From assembly GCA_965153355.1 (NCBI GenBank), contig OZ231126.1, forward strand, positions 30,690,001 through 30,754,000: a DNA stretch of 64,000 nt, read 5' to 3'. Below the pieces are notes generated by a model. That model made no database searches. It was not told the DNA's origin and was given only the letters and a program-made list of their open reading frames with translations. Shown one piece after another: positions 1 through 11,314 of the stretch. Positions within the stretch are counted from its first letter, which is position 1. Each line of letters starts with the position of its first letter. Position numbers and translations under genes: made by a program. Source of the DNA: Flaccisagitta enflata (lineage: Eukaryota; Chaetognatha; Sagittoidea; Aphragmophora).

Positions 1-45
1 AATTTGCACTTTGACCAAAATTCCCAAATAGCCTAGGGTTAACAT

Positions 46-965
46 ACATAAATCACTGTGTTCTGGGTTGTGTGACATACATCGGAGAAAACTGTGTAGT
101 GTGACGTACATTGGAGAATTCTTGGCTGTGTGACATACATTGAATAAAACTGGGTTGTGTGACATACATCGGAGAATTCTGGGTTGTGTGACATACATCA
201 GTGAACACTGGATGGTGTGACATACATCTGAGAATTCTGGGCTGTGTGACATACATTGGAGAAAACTGGGTGGTGTAACATACATTGGAGAATTCTGGGC
301 TGTGTGACATACATCAGGGAAAACTGGGTGGTGTGACATGCATAGGAGAATTCTGGGCTGTGTGACATACATTGGAGAAAACTGGGTGGTGTGACATACA
401 TTGAAGAATTATAGGCTGTGGGACATACATCGGAGAAAACTGGGTGGTGTGACATACATCGGAGAATTCTGGGCTGTGTGACATACATTGGAGAAAACTG
501 GGTGGTGTGACATACATTGGAGAATTCTGGGCTGTGTGACATACATCGGAGAAAACTGGGTGGTGTGACATACATCGGAGAATTCTGGGTTGTGTGACAT
601 ACATCGGAGAAAACTGGATGGTAAGACATACACTGGAGAATTTTGGGCTGTGTGACATACATCGGAGAAAACTGGGTGGTGTGACATACATCGGAGAAAA
701 CTGGGTGGTGTGACATACATCGGAGACATCTAGGCTGTGTGACATACATCGGAGAAAACTGGATAGTGTGACATACATCTGAGAATTCTGGGCTCTGTGA
801 CACACATCGGAGAAAACTGGGTGGTGTGACATACATTGGAGAAAACTGGATAGTGTGACATACATCTGAGAATTCTGGGCTCTGTGACACACATCGGAGA
901 AAACTGGGTGGTGTGACATACATCGGAGAAAACTGGGTGGTGTGACATACATCAGAGAATTCTGC
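46..965. repeat. 29-bp minisatellite array
   Basis: About 32 head-to-tail units of 29 bp, each ending in GTGTGACATACATCGG or a near variant. Two unit types (one with GAGAATTCTGGGCTG, one with GGAGAAAACTGGGTGG) often alternate, giving a 58-bp dimer. The antisense strand is open in all three frames over long stretches because the unit lacks stops and 29 is not a multiple of 3; these frames are repeat artefacts, not genes. Confidence 0.95.
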
Positions 966-1092
966 GTTGTGGTATTATACAGAAATGAGTAGCTTTTGAA
1001 TGTTTTATTTTGTTAATAAATAAAAAATATGTTAAGTCTTTTTTAAATGATATTTTTCTAAAGTTTTTTGTAAGATACTTTTTGTTGCACAT

Positions 1093-1165
1093 TTCATACA
1101 TTGGAGAAAACTGGATGGTGTGACATACATACAGGAGAAAACTGTTCTGCAAGTGTGACATACAC
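1093..1165. repeat. Outlying relic of the 29-bp minisatellite
   Basis: Two or three degenerate units (GGAGAAAACTGGATGGTGTG, then ACATACATACAGGAG) lie 120 bp beyond the main array, separated by AT-rich unique sequence. The array was probably once longer and was interrupted or decayed. Confidence 0.8.
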
Positions 1166-1228
1166 AGACGAACGAACGAACGAGCGGAGAAATCTGTGGA
1201 ACTTAGGTGTTCCACTATCGTGGAACAC

Positions 1229-1448
1229 AACAAGGCCGGAAACATGCTACCTTAATTGCGTGCGACTGGACAGGGGGCATATTTGAGGTCAGTGGAGCAT
1301 TTGGGCAGGAGCAGTTTGGTAAAAAACCTCATAAATGCCGAGAAAGTAAATTGTGACAGATGGACAGACTGACCAATGGATGGAGTGACAGACCAACAGA
1401 CATATGGACCAACATTTCAGGGTGTAGATTCACGTAGCACCCAGCTAA
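1229..1448 (+). mobile_element. HINE-like short element, diverged copy
   Basis: Begins AACAAGGCCGG, contains the family segments CATATTTGAGGTCA and TTTGGGCAGGAGCAG, then a GACAGACC-rich run, GGGTGTAGA and a decayed terminal palindrome, ending CTAA followed by As. It aligns over its length with the better copies at 40480-40682, 41618-41821 and 55976-56188 (reverse strand). It has no coding capacity and would depend on another element's enzymes. Confidence 0.75.
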
Positions 1449-1578
1449 AAATGAAAGCAATACCAGATTTGCGCCAAATGGAAATAGTATCCAAGTCAAA
1501 GATTACAATGATTTGCGATTTTAATGATTCATGGGTAAAAGTATCCAAGACAAAGTGCGTCTTTTTTCATCTGCGTGG
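1449..1578. mobile_element. MITE fragment, right end of the 44842-45238 family
   Basis: The stretch ATACCAGATTTGCGCCAAAT and the terminal AGTGCGTCTTTTTTC...GCGTGG followed by TA match the right half of the complete copy at 44842-45238. The left end is missing, replaced by the HINE-like element that ends at 1448. Confidence 0.65.
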
Positions 1579-1648
1579 TACCAATTGTCCCAGTATCATG
1601 AACAACATTGAAATAACATTAATTCAAAATGGTGGAATTGGTTTTCAG

Positions 1649-1711
1649 GTGTTCCTGGACAGCATGGAGCCAGAGGAGATCCAGGAGAGAAAGGACAAAG
1701 AGGAGAAAAAG
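1649..1711 (+). CDS. Collagen triple-helix exon (partial gene)
   Basis: A 63-bp exon between a TTTTCAG acceptor and a GTGAGT donor. It encodes seven uninterrupted Gly-X-Y triplets (GVP GQH GAR GDP GEK GQR GEK), with the glycine codon split at both borders (phase 1). Such split-glycine exons with lengths in multiples of 9 bp are typical of metazoan collagen genes. The product would be an extracellular structural chain. GEK and GDP triplets are common in both fibrillar and non-fibrillar collagens, so the type cannot be assigned. The rest of the gene must lie outside the window or has been lost. Confidence 0.85.
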
Positions 1712-1815
1712 GTGAGTATCTAACTGGTTGTGTTGTTGAAATGATAAGAATAATCTAAAATTGCTGTTAGACTAATAACATAAACAACATTGGATAAAAT
1801 ATAAACTCAATTCAG

Positions 1816-1914
1816 GTCCGCAAGGAGGAGAAGGCAATCCTGGACCAATTGGAGCCAGGGGGGAGCAAGGACCAAGAGGATTAAGAGGAGAAAGAGGAGA
1901 AGATGGAGGAAGAG
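1816..1914 (+). CDS. Collagen triple-helix exon, next in the same gene
   Basis: A 99-bp exon 104 bp after the previous one, flanked by ATTCAG and GTGAGT. It encodes eleven Gly-X-Y triplets (GPQ GGE GNP GPI GAR GEQ GPR GLR GER GED GGR) and keeps the split-glycine phase, so the two exons join in frame. Several GER/GEQ/GED triplets make it very charged. No further exon with the same phase is evident downstream before 4 kb. That could mean a long intron or a gene cut off by repeats. Confidence 0.85.
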
Positions 1915-2823
1915 GTGAGTACTGTTGTGGCTGGTATATTGTCAGGAATTTTGGTACTGATAATTTACTGCTGTTTAACGCCATTTATCAAGCCTTTATA
2001 GGCACCATAAATTAACTAAAAAGAAGTAAAAATAGGTGAAAAAGGTGGTTGTTTATCAATGGTTACCTGTATGCTGTTAATTGACAGGCATTTTTAGTGC
2101 TAATTAACAAGGAATTTCACCCGTTAATTAACGGGTGTTTTTCATTGTTAATTAAAACTTGAAACATGTCAATCCAGAATGATTTCAGGGGTCCGTTCCT
2201 ATGGGTTAACCATGGTTTTTTTGGGTGATCTTAGGCTCAAATAATGTAGAACTTTATCGTTTACGACGAGATAGCAATATGGCTGACATAAAGACAATTT
2301 GGATCATGTTAAATTTGTAAAAAAAAAAATATTTAGAATTTATACAAAAAGCGATGAAGGTAAGGGGAAAAGTAGACTCAAGGTGTGCAGAAAGGATGAG
2401 CATTATGTTTGTTTATTCATAATTCCAACCCAAAAACATCTGAAGAATACCTTTTATTGCTGCAAAACCATAAATAATTGCCAGTAGCACAATATTGTAT
2501 GTTTTTTTTTCAGTGGAAATATCAGCATAGTTACACCACAAAATAAGAAAGTTTTCTGAGGACTGTTGTCCCTAAATTCTTGAGAGGCGGGGATTTGCTT
2601 GCTGTCAGCCTTATGCACCGTGACGTGAGGTTTTCAAATCTGTTTCCAGATCTTTTCTAATGTAATGCGCGGCAAGGCGGCGTGTCATTGAGTGGGAGGT
2701 GGTAGAGCAGTTGGAACGATGATTTGATACAATGCGTCCTTTGTGTTTTACTCCTGCGACTAAATTTCTTAATGCACACGAAAGAGGTGAAGACACAGAA
2801 ATATATATATGTATATATATACA

Positions 2824-2835
<12 letters not shown>
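1915..2835. other. Intronic or intergenic sequence without a recognised feature
   Basis: AT-rich, with short stop-riddled frames only. GTGAAAAAGGTGG near 2036 could read Gly-Glu-Lys-Gly but has no usable donor, so I did not call it an exon. Confidence 0.5.

Positions 2836-2871
<36 letters not shown>
2836..2871. repeat. (TA)n microsatellite
   Basis: A pure TA run, directly abutting the left terminus of the MITE that follows. Confidence 0.95.
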
Positions 2872-2873
<2 letters not shown>

Positions 2874-3413
2874 GGGTGGACATAAAAAAGGTGGCTCTTC
2901 ATCTCAATAATATAAAAACTATTCTTGATTGCCAATTTTGTGATCACTCAAAGGAGGGGAGTCTTTGAAGTGGTGTATATGATTATAATATTCAAATTCA
3001 AATCGAGTTTGGTCAACCAAAATTTTTCTCCTGAGCGTTATTCCCTATCTATAATAAAAAATGATGATTGATTATTACTGGTGTTTTGGTTATGCATTTG
3101 GGTTTTTTTCTTAAAGATGTTAGTGTTTTTACTTTCCTAAGACCTACTTTTACTCAACTATAGCAATTTGAAAGTAAACTTTTGTAAAAACACTGTTTTT
3201 CAGTCAAATTAATGCAAAATTTCTCAAGTGGTCCCTAATTCAATTCAGTTTTTTTAAGATAACTTGAAAAATATTGCTCTTCATAAAAAAATGTCCATTA
3301 TAGAATATGAAGGCCACAATCATATCTAGATAACTAAAAAGATTTATCTACCTAAAAGATATTTTAAAGGTGATATCAAAAAATCAAAAGCTACCTTTTA
3401 AAAGTCCACCCAT
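2872..3413. mobile_element. TA-flanked MITE, GGGTGGAC family
   Basis: Terminal inverted repeats: left CCGGGTGGACATAAAAAAGG, right (reverse complement) ATGGGTGGACTTTTAAAAGG, both next to TA. About 540 bp and non-coding. TA target sites and short imperfect inverted repeats suggest mobilisation by a Tc1/mariner-type transposase. A related copy in opposite orientation starts at 7694. Confidence 0.8.
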
Positions 3414-5023
3414 TATATATATATATATATATGTATATACATATATCAATGGCCAAAAAAAAAACCGGACACTGCTAATTTCTATCATAACTTGGTGCTG
3501 CTTTTGAAAAACTACATAAAGTCTATGACCATTCTAAAGAGCTTCAAAAATTCTTCGATTTGAGTTGTTGAACGAAATTCTAACTTAAAAACTCTAGAAG
3601 TTATGTTAATTTCAAAAAAGAGTATCAAATTGAAATCTGCCAGATATGACGTTTTTTTCTAACTTGAATTCATGGACTGAATGTCTTTATCTGATTACCA
3701 TTTCTAAACGGATTGACTCAAAAATGTCTGCTTGGCGCCGTTTTGTAGACAATGAGTTGTATTTTCATTTTCTCTTAAATTTTTCTTAGTTTCCTTTTGT
3801 CAGATATGTTTTATATGCTTTTAAAGTCAGAATCACAAGTACAGAATTCCTTCTATTGACAGATTATGGTGATACTCACTTCAAACTGTTGCCATTTCTA
3901 AACGATTTGAGCTAAAACTTTCTGCTTGGTCTAGATTTGAAGAACTTTCGAAGATCTTTCAAACGATCACTGATTTTTTGTATTTTCATTGAGAGTGAGC
4001 CGGTCAAAAGGCATCATGCTAAGCCAACTGAGGACGGGTGGATTTCGTCAATTTTACATGTTGGAAAATTGAAGAAAATCATACATCATTATGTAGCCCA
4101 GCTATTATTACATATGGATCCATACTTAGATTTTCTTAAGTACGCTCATTTTTCATGCAAATAAGGCTTAAAAAGGTATTATAGGCAGTTTTATTACTAA
4201 AGAATTTAGCTAAATACAATAAAGAAATCAATATGACAGTAAATTTCTTATTGATAACGTTCAAGTAATCATGTGTGATCATATGTTGCAAAGAAATTTT
4301 TGAATTTTTTAGTTTTTTTTTAAAACTCTATAAGTACCATTTCTGGCTGGGTGGGCTGTTGGAGAAAAATTTCTTTACCCAAGTGCCTATTCAAGCCAGT
4401 GATGAGGAACCTTCAAGGAAGCTTCATGCAAAATTTCAACCAGATCGGACAATTATTATATGGAAGTTATGCCTTTTTTTAATTTTTTCATCTGGTAGGC
4501 TGGTTGGTCTGGTTGGACTGCATAAAAATTTTTAGGTCGCATCCATGCCAAATTTCAATGGGCTAGCTCGAACAGTTCCTGAGATATGCCAATTTTAATT
4601 TTAAGAAATTTTACCAAATTAAAACACAAAAGCATCGCGCATTTTTGTGAGAAGCGCTGTGTGGAAACAAAGAATTAATTGATGAGCCGTCCATGAGCAT
4701 ATCAATTCTGTTCACACTTCAGGACCAACAAAATGTAAAATTTCATAATGACGAAATGCCTGAGAGTTAAGGTTTCAATCAGGGGAGAATCAAAATTTCA
4801 CGTCCTTTCACATGGTGTGGTCAGATTTTATGTGAATTGTTTCATTTTCACACCATAGTGGCATATTTAAAGCGTTAGGTATGCGTTAGGATCAAGTTTG
4901 GGGGTGTGCGCGAATTGATACGCTCCAAGAAAAGAACCATTTCTCTGCATAGGATCAACCCAATAACATGAAAATGGAGGGAAATGTCCTTCAAGTTGTT
5001 GTCCATCAAATTGCAAGAAAAAA
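3414..5023. other. AT-rich repeat-derived sequence, no gene
   Basis: No credible coding frame. Around 3690-3760 and 3890-3960 lie two copies of a motif (GCCATTTCTAAACGATTTG, then GAAGATCTTTCAAACG) that also occurs inside several MITEs in the window, so part of this is probably decayed MITE. The run CCAAAAAAAAAACCGGACACT near 3455 could be the end of another element, but I found no partner end. Confidence 0.45.
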
Positions 5024-5200
5024 AAGGCCGGATACACGGCAATCCAGTCGTGAACGGTTGGGCAGGAGCGGTAATGCAAAAGAAACCGCTCGAATTCAAA
5101 AAGAAATATGACGGACCGGACAGCAGACGGACCAACCTGACGGACAACATATAACCTACCCGACCGACACGGCAAGGTGTAGAATTGCGTGTCCGACACC
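5024..5200 (+). mobile_element. HINE-like element, degenerate copy
   Basis: AAGGCCGGATACACGGC marks the family 5' end. GGGCAGGAGCGG, then GACGGACC-type tetranucleotides and GGTGTAGAATTGCGTG follow in family order. The final palindrome is eroded. Confidence 0.65.
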
Positions 5201-5239
5201 ATTGACTCCCAGTGGTCTGTCTCAAATTTGACTCAAAAA

Positions 5240-5680
5240 TAACAGTGGACCACCGCTACCTCTGCCTCCACTGTTATAGCCCCCCTCCTGCCACCGCCAC
5301 CCTCACCAGCTTTGTTGCCCCCTCCCATGCTCACAATGTGAGTACACATCTTCCTCACCATTAAAGTGAAAAAAAAATTCTCTCTACCTCCATCCCCCTC
5401 CTCCTCCTCAACCACCACTGCCTCCTCATTCCTCCTTGCCCACCACCTCCTCTCTCAACCTCCTCCTCCTCCTCCACCGCCGCCGCCACCTCCTCCCCCA
5501 CAACCCACCTCGCCTCCTCCTCCCTGCCGCCGCCTCCTCCTTTTCCGCCACCGCCTCTCTCTCTCCATTTCTGCTGCCTGCCTCCTCTTCCTCTCCTCTT
5601 CCCTCCTCCCACCACCATGCCGCTGCCGCCACCGCCGCCGCCACCGCCTCCGCCTCCTCTCCTTGAATTTTTTTTTAATT
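5240..5680. repeat. CCT/CCG-rich low-complexity block
   Basis: An almost pure pyrimidine strand of CCT, CCG and CTC triplets. Open frames on both strands are low-complexity artefacts rich in Pro/Ser/Leu or Arg/Gly/Glu. It is followed by a T-rich spacer and then its purine counterpart at 5838. Confidence 0.85.
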
Positions 5681-5837
5681 ATTCTTTTAATTCATTTCAA
5701 ATACTTTTTTTAGATTTTCTTTTTCTTTTTTTTTTCATTTCTTTTATTTGATTTCTTTTAAATTTGATTCTTTTTTTGATATTTTATAAAATGTTCTTTA
5801 AATTTTTTTAAATTTGATTTTTTTTTTTTTTTGTAAA

Positions 5838-6345
5838 GGAGGCGGCGGCGGCGGCGGTTGGGGAGGAGGGAGGACATGACAGCGGCAGAAAAGCAGAGCG
5901 GCAGCAGCAGCAGCCGGCAGCGACGACTGTAGAGTGGGAGGAGGATGAGAGGAAGGCGCGGTGTGGAGGTAGAGGCAGCGGCAGCGGCGGCAGCAGCAGC
6001 GGTGGCGGAGGGCGAGGAGGAGAGGAGAGCAGCGGCGGCAGCGGAGGACCGAGGAGTGGAGGCGCGGCGCGGCAGCGGAGAAGAGCGGGGAGGAGAGGAG
6101 CGGCAGCGGCAGCGAGAAGGACGAGGAGGAGAGGAGGCGGCGGCGGCACGGCGGAGGGCGAGGAGGACAGGCGGCAGCGGCGGAAAGATGAGGAGGAGTG
6201 CGGGCGGCGCCAGCGGGAAGGACGAGGAGGATGGGAGGGCGGCGGTGGCAGCGGCGGCGGGAAGGACGAGGAGGAGTGGACGGCGGCGGCGGCGGCGGCG
6301 GCAGCGGAGGAGGAGGAGCAGCAGCCGCTTGGGAGGGAGACGGCA
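5838..6345. repeat. GGC/GGA-rich low-complexity block
   Basis: A purine-rich strand of GGC, GGA, GCA and GAG triplets, roughly complementary in composition to 5240-5680. Many runs of two or three G could form G-quadruplex or triplex structures. I saw no conserved protein in any frame. Confidence 0.85.
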
Positions 6346-7215
6346 GCAGCGTTGAGATAGAAACGCTGAAAGTAATCTCTACAATGAAAATACCATGATA
6401 CAAAGAAGCAAATGGGGAGAGGCAGCAGCAGAAGGTGAGATCATGTAGACATGTTTGTTGTGCATGGAGGCAGAGGCGGCGCGCCGGCAGAGGCAGTGCT
6501 TAGCCTTTTGGCAACCTATCTAAGTAGGAGTCAATATATTGTGAAGAGAAAGAGAGAGGGCTGGTATAGTAGCCATTAGGAGAAAAGAGGGTGGTGGGTG
6601 GTCCCAGAGTCATGTTAGCAGTTGGATACAGGCAGAGAGAGCAGAGTGGCAATAGCCCTAATAAGATGGCGCTCAGCCAGGCAGGGGCTATGACAGAGAT
6701 CATTTCAATACTGGTGTCACTACCTCCATGTCCCATAACTAAAACGCTAAATGTTTAAGATAAATGAGGTTTAAAAAAATAAATATCATGCCATTCAATC
6801 TTGAGAGAAAAAAAAGTAAAAAAATCGAGAAGGAGTAAGTGTGATTTTCCTACCATTTTTTGACAACCTATTGATAAAGTAGTGAGTTGAATTCTTTTGT
6901 ATATCCTGTGGGATTGATACTAGTTGATAAACACTCATAATATCATAAGATCTGAGCCGGATCTTGCATTAGGTTTATAAGGCTTGAGCCTATTACACAC
7001 AGGAGACAGAATGGAGACGCGCCAAAAAGAGCTCTTTGAACCAATTTTTAGACCCTCTAGCAGTAGGGAGGGTTACAAAAAATGGTTTGAAAGGGTACAC
7101 TGGGTAGTTATGAATGTCTTTGGACCATTTGATTCATTTATAATGCTGTATGAAGCTTAGGCCAATAGATTGGCAGAAGTCAAGAACCTCAAACATGCTG
7201 TGGAACAATGACATT
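6346..7215. other. No recognised feature
   Basis: Mixed-composition unique DNA. The longest frame (minus strand near 6500-6736) has no family resemblance that I recognise. Confidence 0.4.
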
Positions 7216-7257
7216 TATATATATGTATATATATATATATGTATATATATGTGTACT
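7216..7257. repeat. (TA)n microsatellite
   Basis: An interrupted TA/TG run on the left flank of the next MITE. A second TA run, at 7654-7692, follows it. Confidence 0.9.
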
Positions 7258-7259
7258 TA

Positions 7260-7653
7260 CTACTCGACTCAATAAAAAAGCCGCACTTTTAAAAAGCAAA
7301 TTGATATATTGAATTTTAAAAAGTTTAATTGAAATTTCAGACTATTAGAAAGCTCTTGAAAAAGATCTTTCATTTGGCTCCAATCTGGTAATTCTAGCTT
7401 TATTTGTTAAGAAATGGCATGTCCTATTTCAGTTTCGCAAATCCCTAACAAAAAAATACATTTGCAAAATGAGTACCTCTCTCTGCTGACTCTAAACTCT
7501 AAACCGTTTGAGATACAGATCTGGGATTGGTCAAGAATGAAAGAAAATTCAAAAATCTTTCAAATCATTTTAACAGAAAAATTTTTTAAATATTTTTTTT
7601 CTTCTTATTTATCAACTCAAAATAGGGTGCGGCTTTTTTTTTGAGTCGAGTAG
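7260..7653. mobile_element. TA-flanked MITE, CTACTCGACTC family
   Basis: Near-perfect terminal inverted repeats of about 27 bp (CTACTCGACTCAATAAAAAA left; the same sequence in reverse complement at 7627-7653), bounded by TA on both sides and set in TA microsatellite. 394 bp and non-coding. A second copy lies at 62940-63349. Confidence 0.9.
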
Positions 7654-7693
7654 TATATATATATATATATATAGATAAATAGATATATATATA

Positions 7694-8050
7694 ACGGGTG
7701 GTCTTTAAAAAAGTAGCTTTTAATCTTTTTGATAACACTTAAAAAAATTTTCCGAGGTAAAAATTTTTTTAGCAACCTAAAGATGATTGTAGCCTACATG
7801 TTCTGTTATAAACATTTTTCATGAGGATAAACATTTTCCGTTTTATCTAAAAAAAACTGAATTGAATTAGGGACTTCTTAAAGAATTTTGCTTAAATTTG
7901 ACTAAAAATCAATGATTTTAACAAAATTTACTTTTGAATGAAGGTAGTTCAATAAAAGTCGGTCCACACCCGAAACACTAATTATAATCAATTATCACTT
8001 TTGATTATAAACAGGCAGTAATGCTCAGAAAAAGTTATTTTGGTCTATCA
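7694..8050. mobile_element. MITE, GGGTGGAC family, truncated
   Basis: Starts after TA with ACGGGTGGTCTTTAAAAAAG. It tracks the reverse complement of 2872-3413 through the GAATTGAATTAGGGAC and GTAGTTCAATAAAAGT segments. Similarity fades near 8050 and the other terminus is missing. Confidence 0.75.
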
Positions 8051-8866
8051 CACAGGGCGAACAACCTCAAGAGGGGGGAAAGCAAAAGCTGATTCCTCTC
8101 AAACTACTCATGATATTCAAAATCTGAAAGTTTTTCCTAGTAGGGAACTGCCTGACGTTTGTTTCTTTTGCTTTGGTTTGTAAGAAATCGGAAATCAAAG
8201 TAGTTGAGAGGATGTGGCCAAAATTGCGAAGTTTTCTCTCCATGCACAGAAAAAGTTCTTTTTTTGATTCTCAATCAAATGATTGTTTCAGACATGGAAA
8301 TGCCATGGCAACATGAAATTGGATGTAGAAACTAAAAAACAATTATGGTGCTTCATTTTGAAACCAAGATCACAATTTTGGGCCCATTTATTAAGAATTT
8401 GAAAATAGAAAAGTGAAAAAACAGGTTTTAAAGAAATCAGGTCCAAATGCCGTTTCTAACATATGTGCAAAAATCAGGCGGAAATGTGTTACTGATTAAG
8501 TGTAACAACTGCTGTCAATACCCATAGAACTCCCCCAAAATAGCTTGATGAGCCTTAATTCATGAGTACGGAATATTACATCCCATGGTTATGGCTTTGA
8601 TGTCCAGCAGACCTTGTTTTATGGTAATCTGTCAAAAAATCCTCGAGGGCAACAATGACTAAATTCAATTTTTCTTTATTTCATTTAACTGCATGTAGTC
8701 CAGGTCAGACCTTCTTACGGGGCAAAAACTGCGCAGTTTCTGTGTCAGTTTACTTTTGGATACTCTACCCTACAAGTATCTGTCAAATTTGCTACTTTAT
8801 TCCCTCTCAAAGTGCTTAAAATGCCTTGTTATTAGGGGAAATTTTTAGAAACGTAAACATGGGGGC
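8051..8866. other. No recognised feature
   Basis: AT-rich sequence with stops in all frames and no repeat shared with the rest of the window that I could see. Confidence 0.4.
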
Positions 8867-9315
8867 AAATCGCCCCCGTTGACCATCAAGGCCTCAGATT
8901 AGCCCTCCCATACCTTAATTCAGCCCTCCAGGCCTCAAATCAGTCCTCTTGGCTTCAAATCAGCCCCCCCATGCCTCAAATCTACCCTCCAGACCTCAAA
9001 TCTGCCTCAGACCTTCCAATCCAGTAGCCCTCCGGGCACCAAAACCAGCCCTCCAAACTTTTCAAATGTGCTCTCCCTGCCGTAATGCCTCCAGCCCTAA
9101 AATATACTGTATCAGCCCATCTAGAAGATGAAGCGGAAAGGCAGTTGATCTCGAAATTCCACCTGTGTTCTACAGGACCCCTTCAGCCACACTTGGGGCA
9201 CCGCACTCTCTCACTCCACTTTTCTGGATCATGGCAGCAGGAAATCGGGTACCGCTGACCATGTGCGATCCTTGGATGACTGGATACTTTTTTGTTTCAT
9301 TTCTATCTCCTTTTT
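8867..9315 (-). mobile_element. Second hairpin family: body and tail fragment
   Basis: A degenerate roughly 20-bp minisatellite (TCAAATCAGCCCTCC-type units, 8880-9110) is followed by the family tail GACCATGTGCGATCCTTGG at about 9258 and a pyrimidine-rich stretch. The same order of parts recurs at 11394-12030. The hairpin head expected to the left is absent. Confidence 0.6.
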
Positions 9316-9775
9316 GGGCAGCGGCCCCGAAGGGGTCGATGACCTATCCTTTCACACATAATTTGCTCCTCCTTCTTCTACTTCTCCCTTCTCCTTTGTG
9401 CCTCCCTCCCCAACCTCCGGGCCCATATCTCAGCCTGGAGGCCTTTGTCCCATCCTGCAGGCCCCAGTCCAGTCACAGACCCAAATCCCACCCTCAAGGC
9501 CCCAGTCCCAACCCAAAGGCCCCAGATTCCACTCTCTAGGGATTTGGGCCTCCAGACTAGGATTTGGGCCTGGAGAATGGGATATGGGCCTCCAGACTGA
9601 ATGGGCCTGGAGAGCTGAGGAGTGAGGATGGGGAGGGGAGAGGAGGAAAGAAGAAACTCCCCATGTGGCATAGTGTCTGACCCTTTAAGACACCTCTCTC
9701 CCCCCTCAACTGTCCCCAAACCCTGCTTAAGCAGGGCACAGATACCGCTGTCCATCTAACTCTTTTGCGACTTTT
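9316..9775 (-). mobile_element. Second hairpin family: head, body and tail
   Basis: The head GGGCAGCGGCCCCGAAGGGG contains a CCCC-GAA-GGGG hairpin. It is followed by CCTCCAGACT/GGGCCTGGAG minisatellite and a tail with GCAGGGCACAGATACCGC before a CTTT-rich run. The second stem and the GTCC tetranucleotide run seen in other copies are missing here. Confidence 0.6.
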
Positions 9776-9872
9776 TTCAATCTTTCTTTTTTCCTTTCTG
9801 CCGTTCTTTTTCTCTTTGTTTCTTTCTTTGTTTCTTACTTCCTAATTTCATTCTTTTCTTTTCATTCTTTAT

Positions 9873-11314
9873 TTAGTCGCGTGCATGGGACTCTATGACT
9901 CACTCTGTCCGTCGGTCCCTCCGTCTGTCTGTCCGTCCCTCTGTCCGTCGGTAACGCTTAGCTTTTTTTCGTGGTTTGACATTATTTTATGTCTTTTCAA
10001 GTTATTTTAAGTCATTTTAAGTCATCTTAAGTCATTTTGAGTCATTCTGAGTCATTCTAAGTCAGTTTAAGTCATTCAAAATCATTATCACAAGTCATTA
10101 CAAGTTATTCTAAGTCACTAAGTTATTTTTTGGCTCTTGTAGTTTTTGTCATCTTACGTCATCTTAAGTCATTGTAAGTAATCTCAAGTAATTCTAAGCC
10201 ATTTCAAGTCATCTCAAGTCATTTCAAGTCATTCTTAGTCATTCTAAGCCAGTTTAGGTCATTTTTTTTCTGCAAGGTTTGGTTTATATCTGGTTTATGT
10301 CTGGTTTAAGTCTGGTTTAGATCTGGTTTAAGTCTGGTTTAAGTCTGGTTTGAGTCTGGTTAAGGCCTGGTTTAGGCCTGGTTTGAGTTTGGTTTAAGTC
10401 TGGTTTAAGTTTGGTTTAAGTCTGGTTTAAGTCTGATTTAAGTCTGATTTAAGTCTGGTTTAAGTCTTGTTTAAGTCTGGTTTAAGTCTGGTTTAAGTCT
10501 GGTTAAAGTCTGGATTAAGTCTGGTTTAAGTCTGGATTAAGTCTGGTTTAAGTCTGGTTTAGGTCTGGATTAAGTCTGGATTAAGTCTAGTCTAGTTTAG
10601 GTCTGGTTTAGGTCTGGTTTAGGTCAGATTTAAGTCTAGTTTATGTCTGGTTTAAGTCTGGTTCAAATTTGGTTTAAGTCTGGTTTAAATCTGGTTTAAG
10701 TCTGGTTTAAGTCTGGTTTAAGTCTGGTTTAAGTCTGGTTTAAGTCTGGTCTAAGTCTGGTTAAAGTCTGGTCTAAGTCTGGTTAAAGTCTGGTTTAAGT
10801 TGGTTTAAGTCTGGATTAAGTCAGGTTTAGGTCTGGTTAAAGTTTGGTTAAGGTCTGCTAAAAGTCTAGTTTAAGTCTGGTTTAAGTCTCGTTTAGTTCT
10901 GGATTAAGTCTGGTTCAAGTCTGGTTTAAGTTTGGTTAAGGTCTGGTTTAAGTTTATTTAAGGTCTGGTTTAAGTATGGTTTAGGTCTGGAATAAGTCTG
11001 GTTTAGGTCTGGTTCAGGTCAGGTTTAAGTCTGGTTTAAGTCTGGTTTATGTCTGGTTTAAGTCTGGATTGAATCTGGTTTAAGTTTGGTTAAAGTCTGG
11101 TTGTGTGGTCTAGGTCTGGTTTAAGTCTGGTTCAAGTCCGGTTAAAGTCTGGTTTTAAGTCTAGCTAAGTTGGTTGAAGTCTGGTTTATGTCTGGTTTAA
11201 GTCCAATTTATGTCTGGTTAAAGTCAGGTTTAAGTCAATAAAGAGATACAATAAGGAGTCAGGTGAATTCAGTTATCAATCTCTCGCACGCGACTTATAG
11301 GTGTTGGCCTCGTT
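9873..11314 (-). mobile_element. HINE-like element with large 11-bp satellite core
   Basis: On the plus strand it opens TTAGTCGCGTGC (eroded palindrome), then a run of (GTCC/GTCT)n at 9907-9950. About 250 bp of GTCATTTTAA-type units follow, and then about 950 bp of an 11-bp unit (GTCTGGTTTAA). It closes with CGCACGCGACTTATAGGTGT and GGCCTCGTTT. The same parts in the same order make up 21493-21866 and, inverted, 47455-49347. No coding capacity. Confidence 0.85.
10285..11235. repeat. 11-bp minisatellite (GTCTGGTTTAA)
   Basis: Roughly 85 diverged units inside the HINE-like element, with substitutions and 1-bp indels scattered throughout. Much less homogeneous than the sister array at 47540-49200. 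Confidence 0.9.

Noticed and set aside
198-952. Several long minus-strand open frames encoding repeated MYVTPPSFLRC-like peptides
   Set aside because: They are all frames of one 29-bp tandem repeat that lacks stop codons; no start context, unique sequence or family.
5366-6403. Long Pro/Ser/Leu- and Arg/Gly/Glu-rich open frames on both strands
   Set aside because: Products of CCT/GGA-type low complexity with no unique domain.
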